64,000 nucleotides of DNA from Candidatus Accumulibacter proximus (GTDB lineage: Bacteria; Pseudomonadota; Gammaproteobacteria; Burkholderiales; Rhodocyclaceae): positions 1 to 64,000 of the forward strand of contig JADJMH010000002.1 of NCBI GenBank assembly GCA_016709675.1, given 5' to 3'. Positions 52,465 through 61,999 of this stretch are shown in pieces (position 1 is the stretch's first letter; every line of letters begins with the position of its first letter). The notes under the pieces are model-generated. The model did not search any database. It was not told where the DNA came from and saw only the letters and a list, made by a program, of their open reading frames with translations. Both the position numbers and the translations under genes were made by a program.

Positions 52465-53335
52465 AGCAGCGCCCGCTCGCTATTGCGGGCGCATCTTCAG
52501 CACCGCGGAGCTCGACCAGATCCGGCGGCTGATCGCAGCCAATCCTGCCGCCTCGCGCGCCCAGTTGTCCCGGATGGTCTGTGGCGAGCTCGACTGGAAG
52601 CGTGAGGACGGGCGGCTCAAGGAGATGAGCTGCCGCGTGGCGATGCTGCGCATGCAGACCGACGGCTTGCTGCAACTGCCGCCGCCACGCAACGGGAATC
52701 ACAACGGCAAACCCTGGCACCGTCGTACCGCGCAGGCCGAACCCGACGCGCCCCTCTGCGCCGATGGCCCGCGCGCCCTGGGGACACTGCAACTGCAGCG
52801 GGTCAGTCATCGCGCCGAATCGCAGCTGCACAACGAGTACATCGACCGTTACCACTACCTCGGCTATCAACCGCTGCCCGGTGCCCAACTGCGCTACTTC
52901 GTTCGCGCGGGCGGACGCCTCGTCGCCTTGCTCAGCTTCGGGGCCGCCGCCTGGAAGACCCAGCCGCGCGACCACTATATCGGCTGGACGCCTGCGCAAC
53001 GCCAGAAGCACCTGCACCGGGTCGTGAACAATGCGCGATTCCTCATCCTGCCGTGGATCGAATGCAAGAATCTGGCCTCGTCCATCCTGGCTCGCGCTGC
53101 CCGGCAGATCACCACCGATTGGCCAATTCAATACGGTTACCGGCCGCTCTTGCTCGAAACCTTCGTCGAGCAAGACCGCTTTCGCGGCACCGCCTACCAG
53201 GCCGCCAACTGGCTCTGCCTCGGACAGACCACCGGCCGCGGCAAGCTCGATGTTCACCACCAAGCCCTGCTGCCGATCAAGACCGTCTGGGTCTATCCGC
53301 TCGACAGTCACTTCAGACGGGTACTCTGCGGGTGA
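52454..53335 (+). CDS. DUF4338 (DruA-like) cargo gene of IS66 element
   Basis: The 293-residue protein has the N-terminal helical domain (GRIFSTAELDQIRRLIAANP; LKEMSCRVAMLRM) and the DUF4338 core (YIDRYHYLGYQPLPGAQLRY; FLILPWIECKNLASSILARA; FRGTAYQAANWLCLGQTTGR). The core is the GNAT-like fold of DruA from Druantia defence. The start overlaps the transposase stop by 11 bp, so translation was coupled. No other Druantia gene is near. It may act in transposition rather than defence. Three N-terminal relics of the same family occur in this region. Confidence 0.85.
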   Translation: MAPEAAPARYCGRIFSTAELDQIRRLIAANPAASRAQLSRMVCGELDWKREDGRLKEMSCRVAMLRMQTDGLLQLPPPRNGNHNGKPWHRRTAQAEPDAPLCADGPRALGTLQLQRVSHRAESQLHNEYIDRYHYLGYQPLPGAQLRYFVRAGGRLVALLSFGAAAWKTQPRDHYIGWTPAQRQKHLHRVVNNARFLILPWIECKNLASSILARAARQITTDWPIQYGYRPLLLETFVEQDRFRGTAYQAANWLCLGQTTGRGKLDVHHQALLPIKTVWVYPLDSHFRRVLCG

Positions 53336-53572
53336 GTGCGTCGTTCTGGCAATCATCCAAGCGCATACATGCCCGGGGTTTTTGAGAAGTTACAGACAGG
53401 CGATCCCGGTGGCGCTCCAAAATATACCCAACGCATATTTTGGGGCCATCTTCGCGGAAACTTCTCGCTTCGAACACGACTAATCGCCGAGATTGTTCGG
53501 AATAAACGCAATAACTCAAGGACTTGCTTATGGCATACATGAGAATCCTAAGTCCGACAGGCTGCTAGGCTC

Positions 53573-54805
53573 TCAGGCCCCTTGGCGCAGCGCCTCGACC
53601 ACCGGCAGCCGCGATGCCCGCCGGGCAGGCATTGCGGCTGCCAGAACGGTAGCGACAAAGCCAATGCCGCCTGCACTCAAGACGTCCAAAGGAACTAGCC
53701 GAATAAACGCCGTATACCCGATGTTCGCATTAGGCGGTGGTGGCATCGGAATACCAATGGCAGAAGCGATCAAGGCTGTGAGGCAACCCAGTGCCATCCC
53801 CATGATCGCGCCAAACGATCCGAGAAAAATGCTTTCGGTCATGATCAACCGGAACACTGTTGCCGACCTGTCGCCCAGCGCCCGCAGGGTGCCGAATTCC
53901 CGCGTCCGCTCGAACAACGTCATGTTGACGCTATTCGCCACACTCAATAGCACCATCAGCAAGATGATCAGGCGCAGTACACCGAACTGGCGGTCGTAAA
54001 GCTGTAGGGTCTTGTCGTAAAAGTCTGACAGTTCTCGCCACGAAGCCACTTCGTACCCTTGGTCACCCAGCTTCTCGCGTATTGATGTAAGCGCAGCGTC
54101 CGTGTGTTCGGTCTTGTCAAGCAACACCACAATCAGGTGCGCCGAGGTAGTATCCATCAGGCTGCGGGCAGCAGACAACGGTATCCGGACAGCACGCGCA
54201 TCGAAGTCCCTCGAAAAGCTTTGAAACACCCCAATCACCTGGAAATCCAGTGTGTTGATCGCCCCTTGTGCCAGACTTATGACCAGCTGCACCCGGTCGC
54301 CGGCTTTTAGACCGAGCGACTTGGCAACGCCTTGCCCAATAACAATGCCGTCCGTATCGGCATCAGCCAGTGGCCGCCCCTCAATGTAGCGCAAGTAGGT
54401 CCCCAGCCGGGCCTCTGCAGTCGGCTCTACACCTTCACCGATAATTCCAAGATCCCGTCTGCCGTTGTTGATCACGCCGGCAAAATTGAGACGGGCGAGC
54501 GTCGATTGGACGCTAGGTACCAGCGCGATTTTCTTCGTCAGATCGCCTGGACGGTTGATCAGGTAGGACTCCGGCGCACGCGCGCGGCCATCACGATACC
54601 CCTGACGCGACACCTGCAGGTGCCCACTCTGGGAATGGATAATCGCTTCACCCAACTGGACGAAGATGTCCTGCACGAAACCACCGGCCAGGATCAGCCC
54701 AGCCACACCCAGACCGATAGCCGCCAGGGTTGCGCCCGACCGCGTCCGGTGCCGGAACACGTTACGGATAGCAAGGGCCATGCTCTGGGAAAACGGCAAC
54801 TTCAT
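53573..54805 (-). CDS. FtsX/MacB-type ABC permease (second of pair)
   Basis: A 410-residue inner-membrane protein with one N-terminal helix (ATLAAIGLGVAGLILAGGFV), a periplasmic MacB_PCD domain (40-235), and three C-terminal helices of the FtsX domain (VLRLIILLMVLLSVANSVNM; FGTLRALGDRS). Such permeases move lipoproteins or peptides across the envelope using a separate ATPase. It overlaps the upstream permease gene by 4 bp. The ATPase is missing; the region downstream was taken over by the IS66 element 180 bp away. Confidence 0.88.
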   Translation of the reverse strand: MKLPFSQSMALAIRNVFRHRTRSGATLAAIGLGVAGLILAGGFVQDIFVQLGEAIIHSQSGHLQVSRQGYRDGRARAPESYLINRPGDLTKKIALVPSVQSTLARLNFAGVINNGRRDLGIIGEGVEPTAEARLGTYLRYIEGRPLADADTDGIVIGQGVAKSLGLKAGDRVQLVISLAQGAINTLDFQVIGVFQSFSRDFDARAVRIPLSAARSLMDTTSAHLIVVLLDKTEHTDAALTSIREKLGDQGYEVASWRELSDFYDKTLQLYDRQFGVLRLIILLMVLLSVANSVNMTLFERTREFGTLRALGDRSATVFRLIMTESIFLGSFGAIMGMALGCLTALIASAIGIPMPPPPNANIGYTAFIRLVPLDVLSAGGIGFVATVLAAAMPARRASRLPVVEALRQGA

Positions 54806-56031
54806 TGATTATGCCGCAATGAGTCGACGATGTTCATCCGGCTAGCCCTCCGGGCCGGCATTACGCTAGCCAGCAAAGTGGTAAGCAGCGCCAGCACAAG
54901 AGCCTCTCCGGCCAGCGCTGAACTCACCAGTATCTGTCCGACGTAGCCGCGCGCCATGCCGGGAGGTGGGGGCATCGGAATACCGATCATGGACACAAGT
55001 TGGGCAAGCAGGTAACCGATTAGGATACCCCCAAGCCCTCCCAACACGCCAATCAGAACGCCCTCGGCAATGAACATGCGCATCACCACCCGACGCCGCT
55101 GGCCGATGGCAAGGCTGGTCCCTACTTCCTGCGTTCGTTCTAGCACGCTCATGGTTTGGGTGTTGGAAATGGTCAGCACGATGATCAGGCCGATGATGAA
55201 CTTGACGACGCTGACCTGCTTCGAAAAAAGGACCACCGTCTTGTTGTAGAAATCGGCCAGCGTGTTCCAGGGAACGAGTTCGAAACCGTCAGCCGGCAGT
55301 TTTGCCCGTAGTCTGCTAACGACCAAGTGGGTTTTCTCGGTCTCGTCGAGCAAGACGACCCACGAAGTCGAACCTTGAATCCGCATCAACTTACGGGCTA
55401 GCGTAATTGGCAAGCGGAGGGCGACATCATCATACTCCTTGCTGATCGTCGCAAAGGTGCCGGCAACGCTGACCTCGACCGCACTGGGGCTACCACTCGC
55501 GGTAGTCACCAGCAAAACGATTACCTCCCCTGTTTGCACCCCCAGATTTCGCGCCAGCCCTTCGCCGAGGAGCACTGATCGTTGCTCCGGTCCAGCGATG
55601 TCCACTCCCGTCTGGATGGTCACCCGACTGCTGATCGGTCGCTCCCGCTCGGGGTCTATTTCGTCACCAACAAACGCGATGGTTGCATCCCCGTGACTGG
55701 CCAAACCACTGAAGGCAAGGCGCGGCGTCACTGTGATCACTCCGGGCTCATCCTCGACAATTCTTTGCTCCGCAGACTGGGCCGGAAGCAGGAAGGCATA
55801 CGGATCAGCAATGCCCTTCTCGAAGTAATCGGGGCGAACGATCTGGATGTGGCCCAGTTGCGAGAGAATCGTGGCCTCGCGCATGTCGTGGAATATCCAC
55901 GCGATGAACCCCCCCGCCAGCAGGAAAGCGACGATTCCGCTGGCCACTGTGAGCACCGCCACCAACGATCGCTGGGTGTTGCGCCTGAGGTTGCGCGTCG
56001 CCAGACGAAAATCCGTAATCACGCCGATCAT
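54802..56031 (-). CDS. FtsX/MacB-type ABC permease (first of pair)
   Basis: A 409-residue permease paralogous to its neighbour: ITDFRLATRNLRRNTQRSLV, a periplasmic domain, then FIIGLIIVLTISNTQTMSVL, ERTQEVGTSLAIGQRR, and the shared motif IGIPMPPPPG. Such pairs form LolCE-like heterodimers. The start at 56031 (MIGVITDF) is preferred by similarity with its partner; 56082 is an alternative. IS relics begin about 100 bp upstream, so the operon has been cut on both sides. Confidence 0.85.
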   Translation of the reverse strand: MIGVITDFRLATRNLRRNTQRSLVAVLTVASGIVAFLLAGGFIAWIFHDMREATILSQLGHIQIVRPDYFEKGIADPYAFLLPAQSAEQRIVEDEPGVITVTPRLAFSGLASHGDATIAFVGDEIDPERERPISSRVTIQTGVDIAGPEQRSVLLGEGLARNLGVQTGEVIVLLVTTASGSPSAVEVSVAGTFATISKEYDDVALRLPITLARKLMRIQGSTSWVVLLDETEKTHLVVSRLRAKLPADGFELVPWNTLADFYNKTVVLFSKQVSVVKFIIGLIIVLTISNTQTMSVLERTQEVGTSLAIGQRRRVVMRMFIAEGVLIGVLGGLGGILIGYLLAQLVSMIGIPMPPPPGMARGYVGQILVSSALAGEALVLALLTTLLASVMPARRASRMNIVDSLRHNQ

Positions 56032-56133
56032 CGCACCAAACACTTCTGCAAGGGAAACACCTAAAGCGCAATCATACTTCAAACACCATCAAACGATACG
56101 GGTGCGGCGCTTTTGAGCCACGGTTCTTCTGCG

Positions 56134-56230
56134 ATCACGCAGCCAATTTGATGTCTTCGTTCTGGGGTACCGACACATAGTTGCGCTGGCGCTCTTGGCA
56201 ATGGTGAAAGGCCATGTATTCCTCGAAGTC
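56134..56230 (-). pseudogene. 3' remnant of an unidentified, probably transposase, gene
   Basis: Minus strand reads SGDFEEYMAFHHCQERQRNY then VSVPQNEDIKLAA and a stop. The pattern looks like a transposase C-terminus, but I cannot name the family. It is fused to the truncated DUF4338 gene. Confidence 0.4.
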
Positions 56231-56519
56231 ACCGCTGGCACGACGTACGACGGTGCCAGGGTTTGCCGTTGTGATTCCCATTGCGTGGCGGCGGCGGTTG
56301 CAGCAGGCCGTCAGTCTGCATGCGCAGCATCGCCACGCGGCAGCTCATCTCCTTGAGCCGCCCGTCCTCGCGGCTCCAGCCGAGCTCGGCACAGACCAAC
56401 CGGGACAACTGCGCGCGCGAGGCGGCAGGATTGGCTGCGATCAGCCGCCGGATCTGGTCGAGCTCCGCGGTGCTGAAGATGCGCCCGCAATAGCGAGCGG
56501 ACGCCGCTTCAGGGGCCAT
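56229..56519 (-). pseudogene. DUF4338 gene, N-terminal 96 residues only
   Basis: MAPEAASARYCGRIFSTAEL to about residue 90 matches the cargo gene at 52454, then the frame enters unrelated sequence and stops. The catalytic-fold core is lost. Confidence 0.8.
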
Positions 56520-56714
56520 GTACGGGAAGAGGCGCCGCCGTCCGGGTAGCCTCGAAGACCCACTGCGCCAGCGGCGCAATCCGATGCCAGCCGAAGACGC
56601 GGTCCTGAAGGTATTGCCAGAAGGACAGTCGGTTCTTGCGGCAGGTCTTCTTGAGGCTGGCGAAGGTATCGCGGCAGCGGCGGCCGGACTCGCTACGGGT
56701 CGAGCCGTTGATCT
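56520..56714 (-). repeat. IS66 transposase C-terminal relic
   Basis: Corresponds to 52260-52453 in reverse, with small changes, and runs directly into the DUF4338 relic. It starts at the repeat copy 56715-56730. Confidence 0.75.
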
Positions 56715-56730
56715 CAGCCCTGACGCATGA
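56715..56730 (+). repeat. Dispersed 16-bp repeat, copy 2
   Basis: CAGCCCTGACGCATGA next to an IS66 fragment in the opposite orientation from copy 1. Confidence 0.6.
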
Positions 56731-56876
56731 CTAGCGAATCCCTGTGGTAGCAAGGCCTGGCGGCAACCGCAAAAAATAACTTTCGCAAAGGGGGCTAAAC
56801 AGGCGTACGGGTTTCTGGCAGGATACGTGAAGGACAACAGGTCTGCGCTTGAGCCGGAGGATCCGTGGTGGAGGTC

Positions 56877-57170
56877 ATGAATACGAGAGGTTGGGTGCAC
56901 TGCGGTCGCGAATTCAGCGCCGCGGAGATTGCTGATCTCTGTGCGACCGTGGCATGGCTGCCGGGATTGCCGCGGCAGGAGTTGGCGGCGACGCTCTGCG
57001 AACATCTGGCTTGGTTCACCCTATCGGGCACACCGAAGATCCACGCTTGCCAAGAGTTCCTGGCGCGCTTGCAGGCGGCCGGGTTGCTGGTCCTGCCGCC
57101 CTTGCGGCCGGCGCGGCCCGTCCGTCGGGCAGCCCTCTCGCCAGCGGTGGAGCCGATTGACGAAGCACCG
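56877..57170 (+). pseudogene. DUF4338-like N-terminal domain, relic
   Basis: Starts MNTRGWVHCGREFSAAEIAD with GGAGG upstream and ends near LRPARPVRRAALSPA. The pattern matches the N-terminal helical domain of the DUF4338 genes here (CGRxFSxAE ... LARLQAAGLLVLPPLR), also used by some IS4-type transposases. The downstream part is replaced by another transposase. Confidence 0.6.
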
Positions 57171-57453
57171 TCGAGGACGACACCATTCCCGATGACAACG
57201 CTCCAGTGCGCGCGGCACATCGCTATCTCACCAATCGCCCGGGGCAGTTCAACTATCGAGACGCGCTCAAGGCCGAGCTGCCAATAGGGTCGGGCGAAGT
57301 CGGAACTACCGTTACGTCATCCAGGACCGTCTCAAGCGGGCCGGCGCCTGGTGGAAACTCAAAAACGCCAAGCACATGCTGGCGCTACGCGTCTGCCGTG
57401 CCAACCAGGAGTGGGACAGCTATTGGCAGTCCAGACGACAACAGGCGGCCTGA
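57171..57453 (+). pseudogene. ISKra4-like transposase C-terminus, frameshifted
   Basis: Reads RAAHRYLTNRPGQFNYRDAL then ELPIGSGEV, and after a frameshift near 57300 RYVIQDRLKRAGAWWKLKNA and NQEWDSYWQSRRQQAA to a stop at 57451. LPIGSGEVE...R.VIQ.RLK..GAWW is typical of ISKra4-type elements. Confidence 0.65.
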
Positions 57454-57486
57454 TACACAGTCGCACTTCCGATTGCACCCAACGCG

Positions 57487-58061
57487 CTGAGCTGCCCGGC
57501 CGAGATGTCGATCTGCCACTCCCGCAGTTGCTCAAGCAAGAGCGGCTGCGTCACATGCGCATGGTGGTACTGGTACAGGATGAAGGTACGCAGCTGTGGG
57601 CCGAAATGCACTCCGCCGATCTCGGCCGGCAACTGGCCGATCAGGCTCACGCCCTCGGGGCTGACCCAGCGCTCCAGCCGATAGCGGGTGTTGTGCACCC
57701 CGATCCGGAGCTCCTGTACGACAAAATCCTGGTAGCTCTTGAAGCGACGGTTCGGCGGAATCGTCTCTGCCGGCTGCACCATGACCGACTCGTGGATCTC
57801 AAGCTCTGCCGTCTTGTGGCGTTTGCCGTGAGGCTTCGGCGCCCGCCCTTGCTTCTTCTCGGTGCGCTCGCCCTCCAGCGCCGGGGGCTTGATCACGGGT
57901 TTCGGCTTTTGACCCTTCAGCCGCGCAACCTCATCGCGCAGCGCCTGAATCTGTTCCTGCTGCCGATGGCAGAGTTCCAGCAGCCGCACGACCGCCGGTG
58001 TCCTTTGGTCGGCGGGGATATCAGGGATACCGGGAAGCTTCCGTGGGGTCTCCGTGCTCAT
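57487..58061 (-). pseudogene. IS66 transposase, N-terminal part
   Basis: About 190 residues from MSTETPRKLPGIPDIPADQR to REWQIDISAGQLSAL, nearly identical to the copy at 51119 but extending about 12 residues beyond its deletion point. Frame then runs into ISKra4 sequence. Confidence 0.8.
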
Positions 58062-58103
58062 GCTGCGGATTGGATCACATTTCGCGCGCTGTGTCCAGAA
58101 CCA

Positions 58104-59766
58104 GCCTTGTCCAACGTGGTATGAGCCTGAACGGGGATGGTATTTCCACCCAGGAATGAGCCTGAGCGAAAGAAATTGGGGGTGAAATGAGGTGTGGGTT
58201 GATCATCGCAAGGATGGTGATCGACATGAACGAAGCACGGCTGATGACGATCGAGCAGATCGAACAGTTTCTCAGCGCCAGCACGTTGATTGAGTTCTCG
58301 GCGGCAGGCGACAACGGCGAGCGGTATGGGCACATCAGTCGCGTCCTGACACGCTTTGACTACCCCGGTCGCAACAAGCGCGAGCGTGGCATACTGCTGA
58401 GGTACCTGCAGCACACCAGCGGTTACAGCCGGGCGCAGGTCACTCGCCTGGTGACCCGGTGGCAGCGTAACCGCCTGGCTGCCGTCCCCCTTGGTCAAGC
58501 GCTACCGTGCCCCTGCCGCGCCCTTTTGTGCGCAAGTATAACCGCCCTTGACGTGGAGTTGCTCGTCGAGATGGACCAGGCCCATGAAGACGTCTGCGGG
58601 CCGGCGATCGCGCACCTCCTGCAACGGGCCTACCGGGACTATGACGATCCCCGCTACGAGCGCCTGGCGACCCTGTCTGTCTCGCACCTGTACAACCTGC
58701 GCAAGAGCGCCGGCTATCAGGCCCAGCGCAGGAGCTTCACCAAGACCCGCCCGGTGTGCCACGCGATCGGCGTTCGCAAGGCCCCCGGCCCCGAGGGACG
58801 GGCTGGCTTCGTGCGCATCGATACGGTTCATCAGGGCGACCAGGACGGCGTCAAAGGTGTGTATCACATCACCTGTGTCGATGCGGTCAGCCAGTGGCAG
58901 GTCGAGGCGTGCGTGCAAGGCCTCAGCGAAGCCTTTTTGTTGCCCGTGCTGACTTTGATCATGGATCAGTTTCCGTTCGTCATTGCCGGCTTTCACTCCG
59001 ACAACGGCTCCGAGTACATCAATCACAAGGTCGCGAAGCTGCTGGAGAAACTGCGCATCGAACAAACCAAGTCCCGCTCGCGGCACAGTAACGACAACGC
59101 CCTGGCCGAGAGCAAGAATGCCAGCGTGGTGCGCAAGCATATGGGCTACGACCATATCCCGCAGGCGTATGCAAAGCCAATCAACGCGTTCTACCAGCAA
59201 ACCTTCAATCCCTGGCTCAATCTGCACCGCCCGTGCCTGTTTCCCACCTTGATCCGCAACGCCAAGGGCAAGCTCGTCAAGCGCTACAAGCATGAGGATG
59301 TGAAGACGCCCCTGGAGCGTTTGCTACTGTTGGACGCCGAGGGCCTGGTCACCTTCAAGCCGGGCATCACCCGGGACACCTTGAAGATTCAGGCCAAGTC
59401 GCAAACCGACCTGGCCGCCGCGCAGGCCATGCAACGCGCCAAACGCGAACTCTTTGCCAGCTTTGTCAAACCCAAGCGCCGAGCCTGACGCCTACCCGCG
59501 ACGACGCCAACCGAAACCCTGCCGCGCTGCGCTTGCCAGACGGACGAATGGCTGCGCCATCTGCCCGCCGGAAGCCCTGCGGGCAGCAAAGCGTACAACC
59601 GGAATAAATATTCCCTTAACACCCAAGATCAAGAACAACCCCGCCAGGATCATCTCAACGCCCCTCGGACGAATCCGTTAGACTTCCCTTTTCAACCCTT
59701 CAACCCACGTCACAGCACCTCCCACTCCGTCGCTCCTTCAGGCTCATACCTGAACTGGAAAATACT
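58104..59766 (+). mobile_element. IS481-like insertion sequence, complete
   Basis: A 1663-bp element flanked by GAACCA on both sides (58098-58103, 59767-59772). Imperfect inverted ends share GGTATGAGCCTGAA (58117 and, inverted, near 59738-59751). One transposase gene fills it. Confidence 0.8.
58226..59488 (+). CDS. Integrase-core (IS481-like) transposase
   Basis: A 420-residue DDE transposase. It has an N-terminal DNA-binding part (LRYLQHTSGYSRAQVTRLVT) and an rve catalytic core with the three acidic residues in GFVRIDTVHQG, FHSDNGSEYINH and NDNALAESKNASV. Starts at 58187 or 58214 are possible; 58226 (MNEARLMTIEQIEQFL) has a GGTGA site. Likely functional, and the source type of the truncated copy at 43494. 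Confidence 0.85.
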   Translation: MNEARLMTIEQIEQFLSASTLIEFSAAGDNGERYGHISRVLTRFDYPGRNKRERGILLRYLQHTSGYSRAQVTRLVTRWQRNRLAAVPLGQALPCPCRALLCASITALDVELLVEMDQAHEDVCGPAIAHLLQRAYRDYDDPRYERLATLSVSHLYNLRKSAGYQAQRRSFTKTRPVCHAIGVRKAPGPEGRAGFVRIDTVHQGDQDGVKGVYHITCVDAVSQWQVEACVQGLSEAFLLPVLTLIMDQFPFVIAGFHSDNGSEYINHKVAKLLEKLRIEQTKSRSRHSNDNALAESKNASVVRKHMGYDHIPQAYAKPINAFYQQTFNPWLNLHRPCLFPTLIRNAKGKLVKRYKHEDVKTPLERLLLLDAEGLVTFKPGITRDTLKIQAKSQTDLAAAQAMQRAKRELFASFVKPKRRA

Positions 59767-59949
59767 GAACCATCCGCAAGCAAGCATCCCTGATTCAGTG
59801 TACGGTCATGCCCGGGCTTTTTGAGAAGTTACGATGCTCTACTCTAAGTCGTGGATTTTGCACACCGTGGGTTTCTTCTGGCGTTTTGTAGTGCCATAAT
59901 CGTATGCCGTTTTGGCCGATCCCCTTGCTTTTGTTGTACGATCGTGGGC

Positions 59950-61793
59950 ATGTTCATACGACAGACGAGAACCGGCAACAAGGCGACGGGTGAAAGCTAC
60001 GTCACCTACCGACTGGTGCGCACCGAGCGCATCGGTGGCAAGGTCCGTCAGATCACGGTGTTGAACCTCGGCCGCCACTTTCCGATCAAGCAGGAAGACT
60101 GGCCGATCCTGTGCAGCCGCCTCGAGCAGTTGCTCAACCATACGCAGGCGCTGATCCTGCCTTTGGAATGTTCTGAATCGATCGAGCGCACGGCGCAGCG
60201 TTACCATGCGCAGCTGGTTGCTCGCGCACCGGTCATCGCGTCAGCGACGGAGGGTACGGCCGGATCGGCCGGCGAACCTCGCCCGCCTGCGGACTTCCAG
60301 GAAGTCGATGTGGACTCGCTGCAGATGACGCAACCCCGATCGGTGGGCGTCGAGCACGTCGGTCTGCATGCGGCAAGCGAGCTGGGTTTGATCGAGACGC
60401 TGAACGACCTGGGCGTCAATGGGGTGGTGCAGGCATCGATCCTGGGCAACCTGATCGGGAGAATGGGTCAGCCGGGGTCGGAACTGGCGACCTGGAACTG
60501 GCTGCAGCAGCACAGCGCCCTGGGCGAGTTGATCGACGTTGACTTCCTGTCGATGTCGCACATGTGCCTGTATCGCGCCTCGGACGTCCTGATGAAACAT
60601 CGGGAGGTGATCGAGACGCGTTTGTTCAGCACCGCCCGGACGCTCTTTGATCTGCAGGAGACGGTCACCCTGTACGACCTGAGCAACACCTATTTCGAAG
60701 GCGAAGCCGAGCTGAATCGCAAGGCCAGGCGAGGACGTTCGAAGGAGAAGCGCAGCGACTGCCCGTTGGTGACGCTCGGTCTGGTGCTCGACGGCAGCGG
60801 CTTCGTCCGGCGCTCACAGACCTTCGCCGGCAACGTCTCCGAGCCCGGCACGCTGGCGTCCATGCTGGCCGGCCTGGGGACGCCGGCGGGAGCGCTGGTG
60901 GTGATGGATGCCGGCATTGCCACCGACGCCAACGTCGCCTGGCTGGTCGAGCACGGCTATCGCTATCTGGTCGTGCGTCGCGGGGGGATGCGGCAGTTCG
61001 ATGCCACACGCTCGGTGAGCATCGAGACCGCTGGCGAGGAGTGGCTGCATCTGCAGAAGGAGCTGAGCCCGGATGGCCAGGAGCTCTGCCTGTATTGCCA
61101 TTCGCCGAGCCGGCAACTCAAGGAAGAGGCCATGCTCGCGTTATCCTGTGGGCGTTTCGAGGCTGGCTTGCAGCAAATGAGCGATGGCCTGCAAAAGCCC
61201 CGCAGCGAAAAGGCCACGACAAGCTGCTGGAACGTCTCGGCCGACTCAAGCAGAAGAGCCGCGGCGCCAGCCAGCACTATCAGGTCAATCTCGTCACCGA
61301 TCATTCCGGCAAGACGGTGACGGCGATCACCTGGCAGAAGGTGCCGGTTCCCGGCACGATGGCGACGCATCCCGGCGTCTATTGCCTGCGGACCAACGAA
61401 CTCGCCTGGGATGAAGAGAAACTCTGGCGGACCTACACGATGCTGACCGACCTGGAGAGTGTGTTTCGCAGTCTGAAAAGCGAGCTCGGCTTGCGACCCA
61501 TCTACCACCACAAGGAAGTGCGCTCGGACGGACATCTGTTCATCACCGTGCTCGCCTACCAGTGCGTTCAGTTCCTGCGCGTGAAACTCAAGGCCGCGGG
61601 AATCACCGACAGCTGGGCGACCCTGCGCGACATCCTCTCGGTGCAGCGCCGGGTGACCGCGACCTTCAATCAGCGCGACGGGCGATCCCTGCATGTGCGC
61701 AAAGCCACCGTCGCCGAACCCGACCTGCTGGCGATCTATCACGCGCTGGGCATCAGCGCCGCACCCGGAGGAACCAGAAAACTGATCAGCTGA
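59950..61793 (+). pseudogene. IS1634-family transposase, one frameshift
   Basis: The first frame (59950 to about 61195) reads MFIRQTRTGNKATGESYVTY, with the catalytic first Asp in TLYDLSNTYFEGE and the second in LVVMDAGIATDANVAWL. After a frameshift near 61195 (GLQKPRSEK) the rest continues in the next frame with WRTYTMLTDLESVFRSLKSE, the region of the catalytic Glu, to 61793. A one-base change would restore a protein of about 610 residues. I could not find clear terminal inverted repeats. Confidence 0.8.
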
Positions 61794-61999
61794 ATCAAAA
61801 ATTATGGGCCTGTAGTGCCACTCGATGTTTTCTTGGCACGCAAGTAATTGATTCAGCGATAGGTTTTTCTTGACCCGTTAAACATGGGTTAACGAAGGCA
61901 GAACTCGGAGCCCCTTCCACAGCCTTTTCCTGTACCGATGGCAGACAGGAAGCGCGCTGCTGTGAGGGTATAGCCCGCGACTTCCGATCGGCCTGGACA
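61794..61999. other. Gap after IS1634
   Basis: No gene or site is seen beyond short fragments. Confidence 0.4.

Larger units (their letters stand above)
51017..53393 (+). mobile_element. IS66-type element carrying a DUF4338 gene
   Basis: Terminal inverted repeats GTAACTTCTCAAAAAGCCCG (51017) and its complement ending at 53393 differ at one base in 23. Between them lie a deleted IS66 transposase and an intact DUF4338 gene. The 8-bp flanks (GCTATATT and AGACAGGC) do not match, so no target duplication is left. Confidence 0.85.
57487..59832 (-). mobile_element. IS66 5' half, interrupted by an IS481-like element
   Basis: The left inverted repeat ends at 59832 (TTTTTGAGAAGTTAC on the plus strand). 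Bases 59767-59832 and 57487-58103 together equal the left end and transposase start of the element at 51017. They are split at GAACCA by the insertion 58104-59766. With 56229-56714 they were probably one minus-strand IS66 copy. Confidence 0.8.

Noticed and set aside
52454..53335. Complete Druantia defence system
   Set aside because: Only a DruA-like gene is present; no helicase or other Druantia gene is nearby.
59833..61860. Terminal inverted repeats for the IS1634 copy
   Set aside because: The similar GTAGTGCCA segments on both sides are in direct, not inverted, orientation, so boundaries could not be set.
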